Shown: positions 25,707 through 34,187 of the stretch, one piece after another
Layout of the letters: each line of letters opens with the position of its first letter
How positions within the stretch are numbered: the first letter of the stretch is position 1
Source: Lachnospiraceae bacterium
Lineage (GTDB): Bacteria; Bacillota; Clostridia; Lachnospirales; Lachnospiraceae
Reading direction: 5' to 3'
Assembly: GCA_017626325.1 (NCBI GenBank)
Contig: JAGAIZ010000084.1
Span: 1 to 47,499, forward strand
Length of the DNA: 47,499 nt
Notes under the pieces: generated by a model
What the model was told of the DNA's origin: nothing
What the model saw: the letters and a program-made list of their open reading frames with translations, nothing else
Database searches by the model: none
Translations under genes and position numbers: made by a program

Positions 25707-27128
25707 TTACTCAACGATAACGTCAAGGTTATCCGCTACCTGCTGCTTGAAGTCCGCAATTGCCTGCTCGCGGGACTTATTTCCTGCCGTATACTCACGC
25801 ACCTGATCTCTCCAGTATGTATTGATAGTCTCGTCATACTGTGTCAGATTGGTTCCCTTTGCGTACTGGTTCGCAGGTACAAATGCCTCAAACATGTTCT
25901 GTCCGCCGAGGAAATCTACGGAACCATCAGACATAGCCATTACTGTACCGCTTGCTACGGAATCCTTTGTACCGCCTTCACCATTTAATGTACCGTTAGC
26001 CCACTTATACTGTAAGCCGTCCTCTGTGCAGTCTAAGGTAATCCACTCAATGATGTCGCCTACAGCTTCCTTCTTCTCGGAATTCGTATTTGCAAGCACC
26101 CATGTGCCGCCCCAGAAGAAACCGATCGGAGGCTCGCATACAGCCCAGTCGCCATAAGTTCCCTCGCCTACGGCTTCGCCGCCGCAGTTAGGCGCCATAG
26201 TGTAGTTGATTAACCATGCGGGACCGAAGAAACCGAAAATCTCCTTTTCTCCTTCTCCCTTCATATCCGCGAACCATGCATCCTGCCAGTCCTGCGTATC
26301 ATTATGATAACCGTTATCCTTTAACTGCTTGGATAAATCAAGGAACTCTTCTCTCTTAGGATCGATATTTAACTTGCCGTCAACAATCCAGCCTGTATCA
26401 GAGCTGTTCTCAACTGCATGCCAGATATCGCCGTCGCCGGAAACAATGCCGTAACCCTTTGCCTTTAACTCGCCTGCCGCTGCGAAGAATTTATCCCAGC
26501 CAGGACCGATCTTTCCGGCAATTTCAGCCGGATCGTCTGTTCCCCAAACATCCTTTGCGATAGAACGGCGGTAAATGAATGCGCCGCCTGTTGCCTGATA
26601 GCCAAGACCTACCAGCTTGCCGTCAGGGTTAGTTCCGATATCTACGGTATACTGCGCAATATCCGCTGCCTCTAACGCCGCGTCCACATCAATTCCCAAA
26701 TCTTCGTAAGGCGCCGCGTAACCGCTGGCATCTCCCTGTGTATATTTCAAAACGAATGCTGCCTCTGCACAATAAAGGTCAGGAGCATCTGCGCCGCCTG
26801 CTGCCAAAGCCTGATCCAAAGCGGGCTGATATGCACCGTCTGTTGTCGCAATAATTGTTGTATTGATTTCATAATCAAAATCGGGATGAGCCTCTTTGTA
26901 TTTCTCAATCATCCCCGGAACCTCGTCCGTAAATGCCCATACGTTGATGGTCTTGGAAGCGTCGCCCGAGCCGCCTGTTGTATCTGCAGTATCCGCTGCC
27001 GCCGTCTCACTTCCAGCTTCTGTTGTCTGTGTCCCTTCGCTGCTTGCTGCTCCCCCGTTGCCGCCACAGCCTACTAATAAAGTAGATACCATGCAGGCAC
27101 AAAGCACACTTGCTAATAGCTTTTTCAT
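25707..27128 (-). CDS. CUT1 extracellular sugar-binding lipoprotein
   Basis: A 473-residue family 1 extracellular solute-binding protein. Residues 1-21 are a lipoprotein signal ending LLVGC, followed by a Ser/Thr/Ala linker. The mature part begins with TINVWAFTDEVPGMIEKY, typical of the family, and has a long ligand-binding body with many Trp and acidic residues. It captures an oligosaccharide for the downstream permeases. The start has AAGGAG upstream. It differs from the YtfQ-type proteins in the left part of the window: this is a CUT1 system. The promoter region carries an inverted repeat TTGTTGC-N8-GCAACAA. Confidence 0.93.
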   Translation of the reverse strand: MKKLLASVLCACMVSTLLVGCGGNGGAASSEGTQTTEAGSETAAADTADTTGGSGDASKTINVWAFTDEVPGMIEKYKEAHPDFDYEINTTIIATTDGAYQPALDQALAAGGADAPDLYCAEAAFVLKYTQGDASGYAAPYEDLGIDVDAALEAADIAQYTVDIGTNPDGKLVGLGYQATGGAFIYRRSIAKDVWGTDDPAEIAGKIGPGWDKFFAAAGELKAKGYGIVSGDGDIWHAVENSSDTGWIVDGKLNIDPKREEFLDLSKQLKDNGYHNDTQDWQDAWFADMKGEGEKEIFGFFGPAWLINYTMAPNCGGEAVGEGTYGDWAVCEPPIGFFWGGTWVLANTNSEKKEAVGDIIEWITLDCTEDGLQYKWANGTLNGEGGTKDSVASGTVMAMSDGSVDFLGGQNMFEAFVPANQYAKGTNLTQYDETINTYWRDQVREYTAGNKSREQAIADFKQQVADNLDVIVE

Positions 27129-27248
27129 AGTCTTCTCTCCTTATCCTATTGATTTTGCCGCCCCCAATGCCGAATGTCTTGCTTTCTTTCATTCGCCGTC
27201 TGACAGCTTACTATAATTTTAGCAGACGTGCTTATTTTTTCTTTACAG

Positions 27249-27270
27249 TTGTTGCCCTATCATGCAACAA
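27249..27270. promoter_or_regulatory. Inverted repeat TTGTTGC-N8-GCAACAA, possible operator
   Basis: Perfect 7-bp arms (27249-27255, 27264-27270) separated by 8 nt, about 120 bp upstream of the CUT1 binding-protein start. The size and symmetry fit a dimeric regulator site; the local AraC-type regulator usually prefers direct repeats, so another protein may bind. Confidence 0.45.
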
Positions 27271-27435
27271 TTATTGCTCTTTCTTGTGTCTAAAATTTAC
27301 GAAACACTTGCGCAATCGATTGTTCAGGCTTATTCATCTGATTGTCCATTACAAAGCGTTTTTACGCGACCAAGACGGTGTCCTGCGAAAAAAAACGAAA
27401 TTTTCACTTCTCTTTTTCATGTATGGTCACACACG

Positions 27436-27461
27436 AAAAAAAGCCGATGGCGTCCACCGAC
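27436..27461 (-). terminator. Intrinsic terminator of spmA
   Basis: On the minus strand GTCGGTGG / CCATCGGC (8 bp, two G-T pairs, 3-nt loop) is followed by TTTTTTT. Confidence 0.85.
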
Positions 27462-27488
27462 TTTCAGCAATTATTGACAAACAGGTGA

Positions 27489-28130
27489 CTATCTGTTTCC
27501 CGACTGTCCCTTTCCATGGTTCTTAATCTTACAGTAGACAACCGCCGCCAGCGTACTGCAGAAGGTCGCCGCGATCGCGGGCGCAATGATCCCCGCCGGA
27601 TTCACGCTTCCGTATTGCTGCCTGTAAGCTATCATATTAACAGGAATTAACTGCAAAGAAGAAATATTGAGTATCAGAAAAGTACACATCTCCTTACTGG
27701 CATGACAGGGCTGCTTCGCAATGCCGCCATCGCCTGCAAGGTATTCCGGATTCCCACGCTCCCGCTCAAGCTGCGCCAGCGCCTCCATGGCCTTGAGCCC
27801 CGCAGGCGTGCACGCCCAGCCAAGCCCCAGCACATTGGCGATCAGATTCGTGGCAATATACTGCCTTGCCGGATGCTCCCTCGGAATCCTTGGAAAAAGA
27901 AAGCTGATAAAAGGCTGTATTCCTCTTGTCAGCTTCTCAATCAGACCGGACTTCTGCGCGATCTCCATCAACCCCACCCACAGCGCCATCACACCGATCA
28001 TGGTAATACACAAAGATACCGCGTCGCCCGCAGAATCAAGGGCCGCGTTCGTCACCTCCGCCATCCTGCCGGTAAAAGCGCCGTACACAACCCCGATTAA
28101 AATCATAAATGCCCAGATATAATTCAGCAT
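27489..28130 (-). CDS. spmA: Spore maturation protein A
   Basis: A 213-residue membrane protein of the SpmA family. It begins MLNYIWAFMILIGVVYGAFTGRM and shows SLCITMIGVMALWVGLMEIAQKSGL, IATNLIANVLGLGWACTPAGLKAM and LNISSLQLIPVNMIAYR, the expected gate-type segments. With SpmB it helps dehydrate the spore core. The start has GAGG 5 nt upstream. spmA and spmB are usually adjacent; here a CE2, FAD protein, GH3, AraC and CUT1 block of roughly 10 kb lies between them, both on the minus strand. A strong terminator follows. Confidence 0.94.
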   Translation of the reverse strand: MLNYIWAFMILIGVVYGAFTGRMAEVTNAALDSAGDAVSLCITMIGVMALWVGLMEIAQKSGLIEKLTRGIQPFISFLFPRIPREHPARQYIATNLIANVLGLGWACTPAGLKAMEALAQLERERGNPEYLAGDGGIAKQPCHASKEMCTFLILNISSLQLIPVNMIAYRQQYGSVNPAGIIAPAIAATFCSTLAAVVYCKIKNHGKGQSGNR

Positions 28131-28207
28131 ATGAGCCTCGATAAAGTTTCTTATAATAATGTATGTTTCTGCAAGGTATTCTATGAAAGCAGCTTCCTTC
28201 GAAATAA

Positions 28208-29467
28208 TTACCTATCGGTATAATTTCTTTTTGTTATAATAGCCTTTTTCATAGCATCCACACCGTGAAACCCCTGCTCCAAAAGCGTACATTCAGCTTG
28301 ATCAAGAGCTTTTGTAAAATTATGTGCTAAATAATCAAACCGCTTCATAGCGATAGATGTTCCCAAGCCCACATTTTTAGCCTCTTCTTCAAAGGCTTTT
28401 CTGTCGATTTCATCTATGCTGTATTTCCCTGCAATACTGAGTGCCATATTTCTTGTACTGCTTTCATACACAGTGGTACTTACTATGTCATATGCGGGAG
28501 CTAATTTGATCGATCTCAAATTTTCGCTATACAGCAATGATATATTTTTAATGTGATTATCTGTATTTCCAATTAAAAAATTGAAAACACATATATCCCA
28601 TAGTTTTAGTTGGTCGGTCATGGGATCAACAGAATACTGTCGCAGTATATGAAACATCTGCTTTAAATATCCTCTCTGATCATGTTCATATTTATCTGCC
28701 GCAGCAATCCCCATAGCCTGCGCGAAATCTTCCTGATGCAGCCTTAACAGGACACCTTCTTCCGATACTTTACGGTCATATCTTTTTGTGGCAAACAGGA
28801 TATCTTCATCCCTTTGGTCTCCCATATTTATAATAAAACTTTCCGGTGTCTCAATCCCCAGATATTTAGCTGTCATTAAACACAACTGTTCATTTACAAC
28901 GATTCTATCCAACCGCACATGGCTTTGTTTTACAATATGCGTACTTGGTGCATTCCCAATAGGCAGATACCATTCCCCTTTCTTGTCATCATAATATAAT
29001 CCGACCTTACCGGACGCCCCTGTTAAAGATAAATGTGCTTTTGTCACAAGCTGTGCCGATTCTGAAACACCCTCTTTTGCCAGATTCTTTACGTCCTCAA
29101 GAGAAAGCTTTTGATAGGAGGCTTCCACCTCCGGACTATCTTCTTCCAATATCCTGACTGCGCCGATACACTCACATCCCAGTCCGGATAACAATGATAA
29201 GTAATCATTTTGGTCGATATGCATCCAGTCAGCGACACACCTTCTGGTAAATCCCTCCGGCAGCAACCCTTCAAAAAAAGTTCTTGTAGCTTTCGGCGTA
29301 TAGCTGATATTGGTAAATGGCAAACGGATAGAAACCGGCGCATTCCGAGGATTACTCATATACTCTTCACTATAACAAAAACATGCGTCCTCCTGATTAC
29401 TTCCTGCTATATTGCCTACATATACCTGCCTGCCCTCTTTTTCGATATATACTGCCAGATTTCTCAC
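28208..29467 (-). CDS. hipA: HipA-type serine/threonine kinase toxin
   Basis: A 419-residue HipA-family kinase, close to the 440 residues of E. coli HipA. The N-terminal domain ends in the loop LSLTGASGKVGLYY. The kinase core has FLIGNTDNHIKNISLL (catalytic Asp and Asn) and LAPAYDIVST (metal-binding Asp). E. coli HipA phosphorylates glutamyl-tRNA synthetase and causes dormancy; the target here is unproven. The start is a GTG at 29467 with GAGAGGAT upstream, 3 nt after the antitoxin stop, so translation is coupled. Its base composition is more AT-rich than the flanking sugar and fab genes, suggesting transfer. Confidence 0.93.
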   Translation of the reverse strand: MRNLAVYIEKEGRQVYVGNIAGSNQEDACFCYSEEYMSNPRNAPVSIRLPFTNISYTPKATRTFFEGLLPEGFTRRCVADWMHIDQNDYLSLLSGLGCECIGAVRILEEDSPEVEASYQKLSLEDVKNLAKEGVSESAQLVTKAHLSLTGASGKVGLYYDDKKGEWYLPIGNAPSTHIVKQSHVRLDRIVVNEQLCLMTAKYLGIETPESFIINMGDQRDEDILFATKRYDRKVSEEGVLLRLHQEDFAQAMGIAAADKYEHDQRGYLKQMFHILRQYSVDPMTDQLKLWDICVFNFLIGNTDNHIKNISLLYSENLRSIKLAPAYDIVSTTVYESSTRNMALSIAGKYSIDEIDRKAFEEEAKNVGLGTSIAMKRFDYLAHNFTKALDQAECTLLEQGFHGVDAMKKAIITKRNYTDR

Positions 29468-29470
29468 TGC

Positions 29471-29689
29471 TTATCCTCTCTTTTCCACATCAATATCCAT
29501 TCCCAGCATATTGATCAAGTATATTGCTTTCCCTAGTTCCGCAGTAACCTTTCCTCTTTCCAGATCGGATATAAAACTGATACTAAACCCGGTATACTCA
29601 GACAAATAAGCCTGTGTATAATGCAATTCCTTTCTTCTTTTTCTAATCAATGCTCCGAGGGATTTTGTATCTGTAATTTTCATAATCAT
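29471..29689 (-). CDS. hipB: HipB-type antitoxin (XRE helix-turn-helix)
   Basis: A 72-residue XRE-family DNA-binding protein. Residues 9-65 form the helix-turn-helix (LGALIRKRRKELHYTQAYLSEYTGFSISFISDLERGK). It should neutralise HipA and repress the operon. It lies directly upstream of hipA in the usual antitoxin-toxin order. GGTGAT precedes the first ATG (29689); a start at 29683 is also possible. Four 39-nt-spaced repeats lie upstream and may be its operators. Confidence 0.92.
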   Translation of the reverse strand: MIMKITDTKSLGALIRKRRKELHYTQAYLSEYTGFSISFISDLERGKVTAELGKAIYLINMLGMDIDVEKRG

Positions 29690-29731
29690 ATCACCATTTT
29701 CTTTGTGCTGTATAATTTATTATATATTTTT

Positions 29732-29868
29732 TATGTCGTTCGGCTTGTTTTTCAATTTATTTTAAAAATTTACGCCGTTCGGCTTATTTTATTAATTGCT
29801 TTGAAAATCTACGCCGTTCGGCTTATTTTCTAATTTTCTTTGTAAATTTATGCCGTTCGGCTCTATTT
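29732..29868. repeat. Four tandem 39-nt repeats with palindromic core upstream of hipBA
   Basis: Cores at 29732, 29771, 29810 and 29849 recur at exactly 39 nt. Two are identical over 20 nt, and the consensus is TAYGCCGTTCGGCTTATTTT. The core GCCG-TT-CGGC is a short palindrome (first copy has GTCG). The 19-nt AT-rich parts between cores are also similar, so this is one degenerate tandem repeat. The nearest core is 43 bp from the hipB start. The best guess is a multi-copy HipB operator, as E. coli hipBA also has four operators, though of different sequence and spacing. Confidence 0.85.
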
Positions 29869-30062
29869 TTATTTTATATATCTAAATACATTCTGTCAAT
29901 TATGCTTTACCGCTTATTTTATCTTATATTTTCATTAAATTACTATGACTAAGGCACTTCCTATAATTGCGAGCTTAAAGGTTTTCTCCACGCAATCAGA
30001 TACAACTTCATGATAATTTCAATAACAGCTAAAGGATCTTGAGCAGGAAGAATGAAGCAGAA

Positions 30063-30106
30063 AAATGGCAGTCAATACCGCTATATGCCGTATAATACTG
30101 CCATTT
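30063..30106. terminator. Bidirectional intrinsic terminator downstream of fabH
   Basis: A perfect 10-bp stem AAATGGCAGT / ACTGCCATTT (30063-30072, 30097-30106) with a 24-nt loop. On the minus strand it ends TTTTTCTGC, on the plus strand TTTCTTTCC. It closes the fab transcript. Confidence 0.8.
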
Positions 30107-30169
30107 CTTTCCATTCTTCTATTATTATAGATTATTTTATCAGTGCCTCATTTCCTACCAAATAATATT

Positions 30170-31135
30170 CTACCACTCCACCACAGCGGAAGCCCACGTC
30201 AGCCCGCCGCCGAAGCCGGATAAAGCAATCTTCATCCCCGGCTTCAATAAACCATTTTTGTTCATCTCATCCAACAGGATCGGCACGCTTGCCGCAGAAA
30301 TATTTCCGCAATGATCCAGGCTGATAGGGAATTTATCTTCTGACACCTTAAGACGCTTTGCCACCGACTGGATGATGCGGATATTCGCCTGATGCAGGGC
30401 GAAGTAGTCGATCTCCTCCGCAGAGATTCCGGCATCCTCCAGCACCTTGTGGAGCGATGCAGGTACTGCCGTCACTGCAAATTTATACACTTCCTGTCCA
30501 TCCATATGTACATATTGAAGCTCCTTAGAGGTCTCCACCAACGGGTTATTGTTGGTTCTGTTTAGACCCGCAAGCACCATGCCCCTTGAGCCGTCAGACC
30601 CCAGATCAAAAGCCAGAAAACCCGTATTCTCATCGGCGCGCACCACCGCCGCGCCTGCGCCGTCCCCGAAGAGCACACAGGTGCTTCTGTCGTTCCAATC
30701 CATAATCTTAGACAACGTCTCCGCTCCGATGATAAGCGCCGTCCGGTAAATACCCGACTGTATATAGGCATTGGCAATATGTAGCGCAAACATAAAACCA
30801 GAGCATGCCGCGTTGATATCAAATGCCACAGCATTCTTTGCACCGATCGCCGCCTGCACCTCACAGGCACAGGACGGCGTCACATAATCTGCCGACACCG
30901 TTCCCAGAATGATCAGGTCAATTTCCTCTGCTGTCACTCCCGCATTTTCCATGGCACGCTTCGCCGCCTCGACAGACATGCTTGCTGTTGTCTCTTCTTT
31001 GGCCAAATGGCGCTCTCTGATTCCGGTTCTGGAACTGATCCATTCGTCAGAAGTATCCATGATTTTGGACAAATCGTCATTTGTCACTACGTTTGCCGGA
31101 AGGCAGCTTCCGGTTCCTATAATTCTCGTTTTCAT
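30170..31135 (-). CDS. fabH: Beta-ketoacyl-ACP synthase III
   Basis: A 321-residue FabH, which condenses acetyl-CoA with malonyl-ACP to start fatty acid synthesis. The catalytic triad is visible: Cys111 in INAACSGFMFAL, His in FALHQANIRII near residue 247 and Asn in HCGNISAAS near residue 277. Length is typical. It is the last gene of the cluster and lies 25 bp after the FabK-like gene. Clusters in streptococci place fabH near fabT at the front; here it is at the end. Confidence 0.95.
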   Translation of the reverse strand: MKTRIIGTGSCLPANVVTNDDLSKIMDTSDEWISSRTGIRERHLAKEETTASMSVEAAKRAMENAGVTAEEIDLIILGTVSADYVTPSCACEVQAAIGAKNAVAFDINAACSGFMFALHIANAYIQSGIYRTALIIGAETLSKIMDWNDRSTCVLFGDGAGAAVVRADENTGFLAFDLGSDGSRGMVLAGLNRTNNNPLVETSKELQYVHMDGQEVYKFAVTAVPASLHKVLEDAGISAEEIDYFALHQANIRIIQSVAKRLKVSEDKFPISLDHCGNISAASVPILLDEMNKNGLLKPGMKIALSGFGGGLTWASAVVEW

Positions 31136-31160
31136 CTATATTAAACCTTTCTTTGCCCAA

Positions 31161-32228
31161 TCAGCTTGCACTTGGGCGAAATTCATCCATAATATCCTTC
31201 ACATGCTCTAATTTTGTGGCACGATAAGCATTCGCACCGCAGAAAAGAAGCGCGTCATCCACTTTTCCGGTTACCGCATTTATCAGTGCCTCCGTAATAC
31301 AGTAGGGCGTCTCTGCCGGCCTGCAGGTACTGATGCACAGATGGCATTTTCCATGAGGAATCTGCCCTTCCTTCGCCTTTTTCATAAAAGGATTTAAGAT
31401 AGCGCGTCCCGGCATACCCACGGGACTGTTGACAATCACGATATCCTCTTTCTTTGCGTTGATATAACTCTGCTTATATGCATCGGCAGCATCACATTCA
31501 TAGGTCGTTACGAAGCGGGTCGCCATCTGCACGCCGCTTGCTCCCATTTCCATATAATGCTCCATATCCTCACGGGTATAGACGCCGCCCGCCACGATGA
31601 CAGGAATCTCCGCTTCGTGCTCTGCCGCCATGGTATTGACATGCTCGATAATGGCTTTGACCTCATCGTCATAATGCAGACTGCCGATATCGTCAAGCTG
31701 TTCTCTGTGAAACCCCAGATGTCCGCCGGCAAGCGGCCCTTCTATCACCACAGCGTCAGGGAGTCTGTTGTATTTCTTCCACCAGTAACGCATGATCACC
31801 TGAGCCGATTTCACACTGGATACGATTGGCGCAAGCTTTGTTTTCGCCGCCCCGACTATCTTCGGCAGTTCCATAGGCAGTCCCGCGCCGGATATGATCA
31901 GGTCGATGCCTGCTGCCACCGCCGCCCTGACGTACTCCTCATATTTTCTGGTCGCCACCATAATATTGACTCCCAAAACACCGTCTTTGGCACGCTCCCG
32001 CGCCTTGCAGATCTCTGACCGGATCGCTCTTAAGTTTGCACCGATAGGATCCGTATCGAAATCGGGTTCTCTGTATCCGATCTGTGCCGTGGAGATCACG
32101 CCGATTCCCCCTTCTGCCGCTACCGCGCCGGCTAAAGATGACAGGCTCACACCGACTCCCATACCGCCCTGTATGACGGGTACTTTTGCAACCAATTCTC
32201 CTATTTTTAATGGTTTGATCATAACCAT
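31161..32228 (-). CDS. FabK-like / nitronate monooxygenase-family FMN oxidoreductase
   Basis: A 355-residue FMN TIM-barrel oxidoreductase. It starts PVIQGGMGVGVSLSSLAGAVAAEGGIGVIS, has SGAGLPMELP, VVIEGPLAGGHLGFH and VIVAGGVYTREDM, and a late block GKCHLCISTCRPAETPYC with four cysteines. It resembles FabK and the nitronate monooxygenase family and differs from the FabK at 36130-37053 (longer, Cys-rich C-terminus). It may be a second enoyl-ACP reductase or another flavin enzyme acting on lipids. The start has GAGG 9 nt upstream. It sits between fabZ and fabH in the fab unit; a 167-bp gap separates it from fabZ. Confidence 0.8.
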   Translation of the reverse strand: MVMIKPLKIGELVAKVPVIQGGMGVGVSLSSLAGAVAAEGGIGVISTAQIGYREPDFDTDPIGANLRAIRSEICKARERAKDGVLGVNIMVATRKYEEYVRAAVAAGIDLIISGAGLPMELPKIVGAAKTKLAPIVSSVKSAQVIMRYWWKKYNRLPDAVVIEGPLAGGHLGFHREQLDDIGSLHYDDEVKAIIEHVNTMAAEHEAEIPVIVAGGVYTREDMEHYMEMGASGVQMATRFVTTYECDAADAYKQSYINAKKEDIVIVNSPVGMPGRAILNPFMKKAKEGQIPHGKCHLCISTCRPAETPYCITEALINAVTGKVDDALLFCGANAYRATKLEHVKDIMDEFRPSAS

Positions 32229-32395
32229 ATGTCTATGCCTCTATCTTTCCGCACACCGCCGCGCACGCTTCCTGTCAGGGTCTCTTCCTTCTGCGCGCCT
32301 CCCTCGGTATACTTACACGCCGTCTGCCGCCGGACTCTCAGCATCTACCTAAGAATCTCAGCACCCGGCTGTCTGCCGCCACTGCGATTTCTTTC

Positions 32396-32830
32396 TCAGG
32401 CCTGCCCAATCGCGAACGTAAGCTCAGCCTGGGTCACCAACTTGCCGTCCACATATGCTTTGCCTGCTCCTACGCCGATAGGTCCTTTTATCTTAATGAT
32501 CTCCGTCTCCAGCATCAGCACATCGCCGGGTACTACCTTTCCTTTAAACTTCACATTATTAAGCGCCGCAAAATACGCCGTCTTGCCTTTAAATTCCGGC
32601 TGGCTTAAGATCGCTACCGCGCCCGCCTGCGCTAGGGCTTCCACAATCAGTACCCCCGGCATGACCGGCTCCTGCGGAAAATGCCCTGCAAAGAACGGCT
32701 CATTATAGGATACGCATTTCTTAGCAACGATACGCTTTCCTTCCTCTAATTCCTCAATCGTATCGATCAGCATAAAAGGCTGTCTGTGAGGAATGATCTC
32801 CATAATTTCTTTTGCTGTCATAAGCGACAT
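32396..32830 (-). CDS. fabZ: 3-hydroxyacyl-ACP dehydratase
   Basis: A 144-residue hotdog-fold dehydratase that makes trans-2-enoyl-ACP in chain elongation. It has the FabZ motif IPHRQPFMLID and the active-site helix GHFPQEPVMPGVLIVEALAQAG with catalytic His and Glu. Length is as expected. AGAGAGG lies 8 nt before the start. It follows fabF by 26 bp. Confidence 0.95.
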   Translation of the reverse strand: MSLMTAKEIMEIIPHRQPFMLIDTIEELEEGKRIVAKKCVSYNEPFFAGHFPQEPVMPGVLIVEALAQAGAVAILSQPEFKGKTAYFAALNNVKFKGKVVPGDVLMLETEIIKIKGPIGVGAGKAYVDGKLVTQAELTFAIGQA

Positions 32831-32856
32831 ATCTGTATCCTCTCTTTCCGACTACA

Positions 32857-34092
32857 TTATTCCGTATATTTTTTTACTAAAATACTTGCATTGTGTCCGC
32901 CGAATCCCAAAGAGTTGGATAATGCGTACTCAAATTCCTCTGTATATGGCTCTTTACAGTAATTCAGATCGCACTCTTCATCCGGCACCTGATAGCCTAC
33001 CGTCTGATGAATATAACCTTCCTGAAGCTCCTTCACACAAGTGACAAATTCGATCGCGCCTGCGGCGCCCAGTAAATGTCCTACCATAGACTTGGTAGAG
33101 TTGATCTTGATATCCTTAGCGTGGTCACCGAACGCTAATTTGATCGCTCTTGTCTCGAAAAGGTCATTGTGATGTGTACTTGTACCATGTGCGTTAATAT
33201 AGGTGATGTCATCCGTAGAAATACCCGCATCTTTTACGGCATACTCCATAGCTTTCGCTGCACCTGCGCCATCTTCTGCAGGGGATGTAATATGGTATGC
33301 ATCGGAGCTGCAGCCATAGCCGACTACCTCAGCATAGATCTTCGCGCCTCTTGCTTTTGCATGTTCTAACTCTTCCAACACGACTATAGCGGAACCTTCA
33401 CCCATGACGAAACCGCTTCTCTCCTTATCAAACGGAATGGAGCATCTCTTCGGATCCTCAGATGTCGTCAACGCTGTCAGTGCGGAGAAACCGCCGATGC
33501 CGATCGGACATACGCTGCCTTCCGTACCGCCTGCGACCATCACTTCTGCATCGCCGTACTGAATGGTACGGAATGCCTCACCGATGGAGTTCGTTCCGGT
33601 TGCACATGCTGTTACTACGTTAATGCTCTTACCCTTCAGACCAAACTGAATGGATACATTGCCTGCTGCCATATTAGAAATAGTAAGGGGTACAAATAAA
33701 GGCTCAATTTTGCCGGGACCTTTCTCCACCAGTCTGGTATGAGAACGCTCCATTGCCTGTAAGGAACCTGTACCGGAACCTACTGACACACCTACGCGAT
33801 ACGGATCTTCTTTCTCCATATCAATTCCTGCATCTTCCATAGCCTCTCTTGTCGCCGCTACCGCATACTGGGAAAACAGTTCCATTCTCTTAGCCGCCTT
33901 GAAGTCCATATAATTCTTGCCCTCGAAGCCTTTGACTTCAGCGGCAAGCTTACACTTATAATCCGTAGTGTCAAATCTGGTGATCGGCGCAAATCCTGTC
34001 TTTCCTTCTTTTACGCCTGCCCAAAATTTCTCTACGCTCAAACCGATGGGAGTGATCGCCCCCATACCTGTTACTACTACTCTTCTGCTCAT
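32857..34092 (-). CDS. fabF: Beta-ketoacyl-ACP synthase II
   Basis: A 411-residue condensing enzyme. The Cys-His-His triad is seen: VVTACATGTN (Cys163), NAHGTSTHHND and STKSMVGHLLGAAGA. It elongates acyl-ACP with malonyl-ACP. I chose the ATG at 34092 because GGAG lies 7 nt upstream; the frame also has an ATG at 34098 directly next to the ribosome site. It is in the fabD-fabG-fabF-fabZ order. Confidence 0.95.
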   Translation of the reverse strand: MSRRVVVTGMGAITPIGLSVEKFWAGVKEGKTGFAPITRFDTTDYKCKLAAEVKGFEGKNYMDFKAAKRMELFSQYAVAATREAMEDAGIDMEKEDPYRVGVSVGSGTGSLQAMERSHTRLVEKGPGKIEPLFVPLTISNMAAGNVSIQFGLKGKSINVVTACATGTNSIGEAFRTIQYGDAEVMVAGGTEGSVCPIGIGGFSALTALTTSEDPKRCSIPFDKERSGFVMGEGSAIVVLEELEHAKARGAKIYAEVVGYGCSSDAYHITSPAEDGAGAAKAMEYAVKDAGISTDDITYINAHGTSTHHNDLFETRAIKLAFGDHAKDIKINSTKSMVGHLLGAAGAIEFVTCVKELQEGYIHQTVGYQVPDEECDLNYCKEPYTEEFEYALSNSLGFGGHNASILVKKYTE

Positions 34093-34187
34093 ACTCATTC
34101 TCCATTTCTTTATACTATATTACTGCCCGCTTCCTTAAGCTTACCCAAGATGTCCGAATAATACGCCGTCATCCTGTTATCGTTCCT

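Larger units (their letters stand above)
27129..27488. promoter_or_regulatory. 360-bp control region upstream of the CUT1 operon
   Basis: Gene-free and AT-rich. It holds an operator-like inverted repeat (27249-27270), a 10-bp palindrome CAATCGATTG near 27312-27321, a loose CcpA-like site ACAAAGCGTTTTTA (27351-27364) and the spmA terminator (27436-27461). A minus-strand promoter for the binding protein should lie between 27200 and 27300, but no clean -35/-10 pair stands out. Confidence 0.5.
29690..30169. other. Gene-free region upstream of hipB
   Basis: An AT-rich 480-bp gap. It contains a hipB -10-like TATAAT on the minus strand near 29720 without a clear -35, the 39-nt tandem repeat array (29732-29868), an AT-rich stretch without visible feature (29880-30060), and the fab terminator (30063-30106). 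No open reading frame with a ribosome site is seen. Confidence 0.6.

Noticed and set aside
27351-27364. CcpA site upstream of the CUT1 operon
   Set aside because: ACAAAGCGTTTTTA matches only the core of the consensus and lies over 200 bp upstream; too weak to annotate as a separate feature.
29732-29868. CRISPR array
   Set aside because: The period is regular, but the parts between the cores are also similar, the core is only about 20 nt, and no cas gene is nearby. It fits a tandem operator repeat better.
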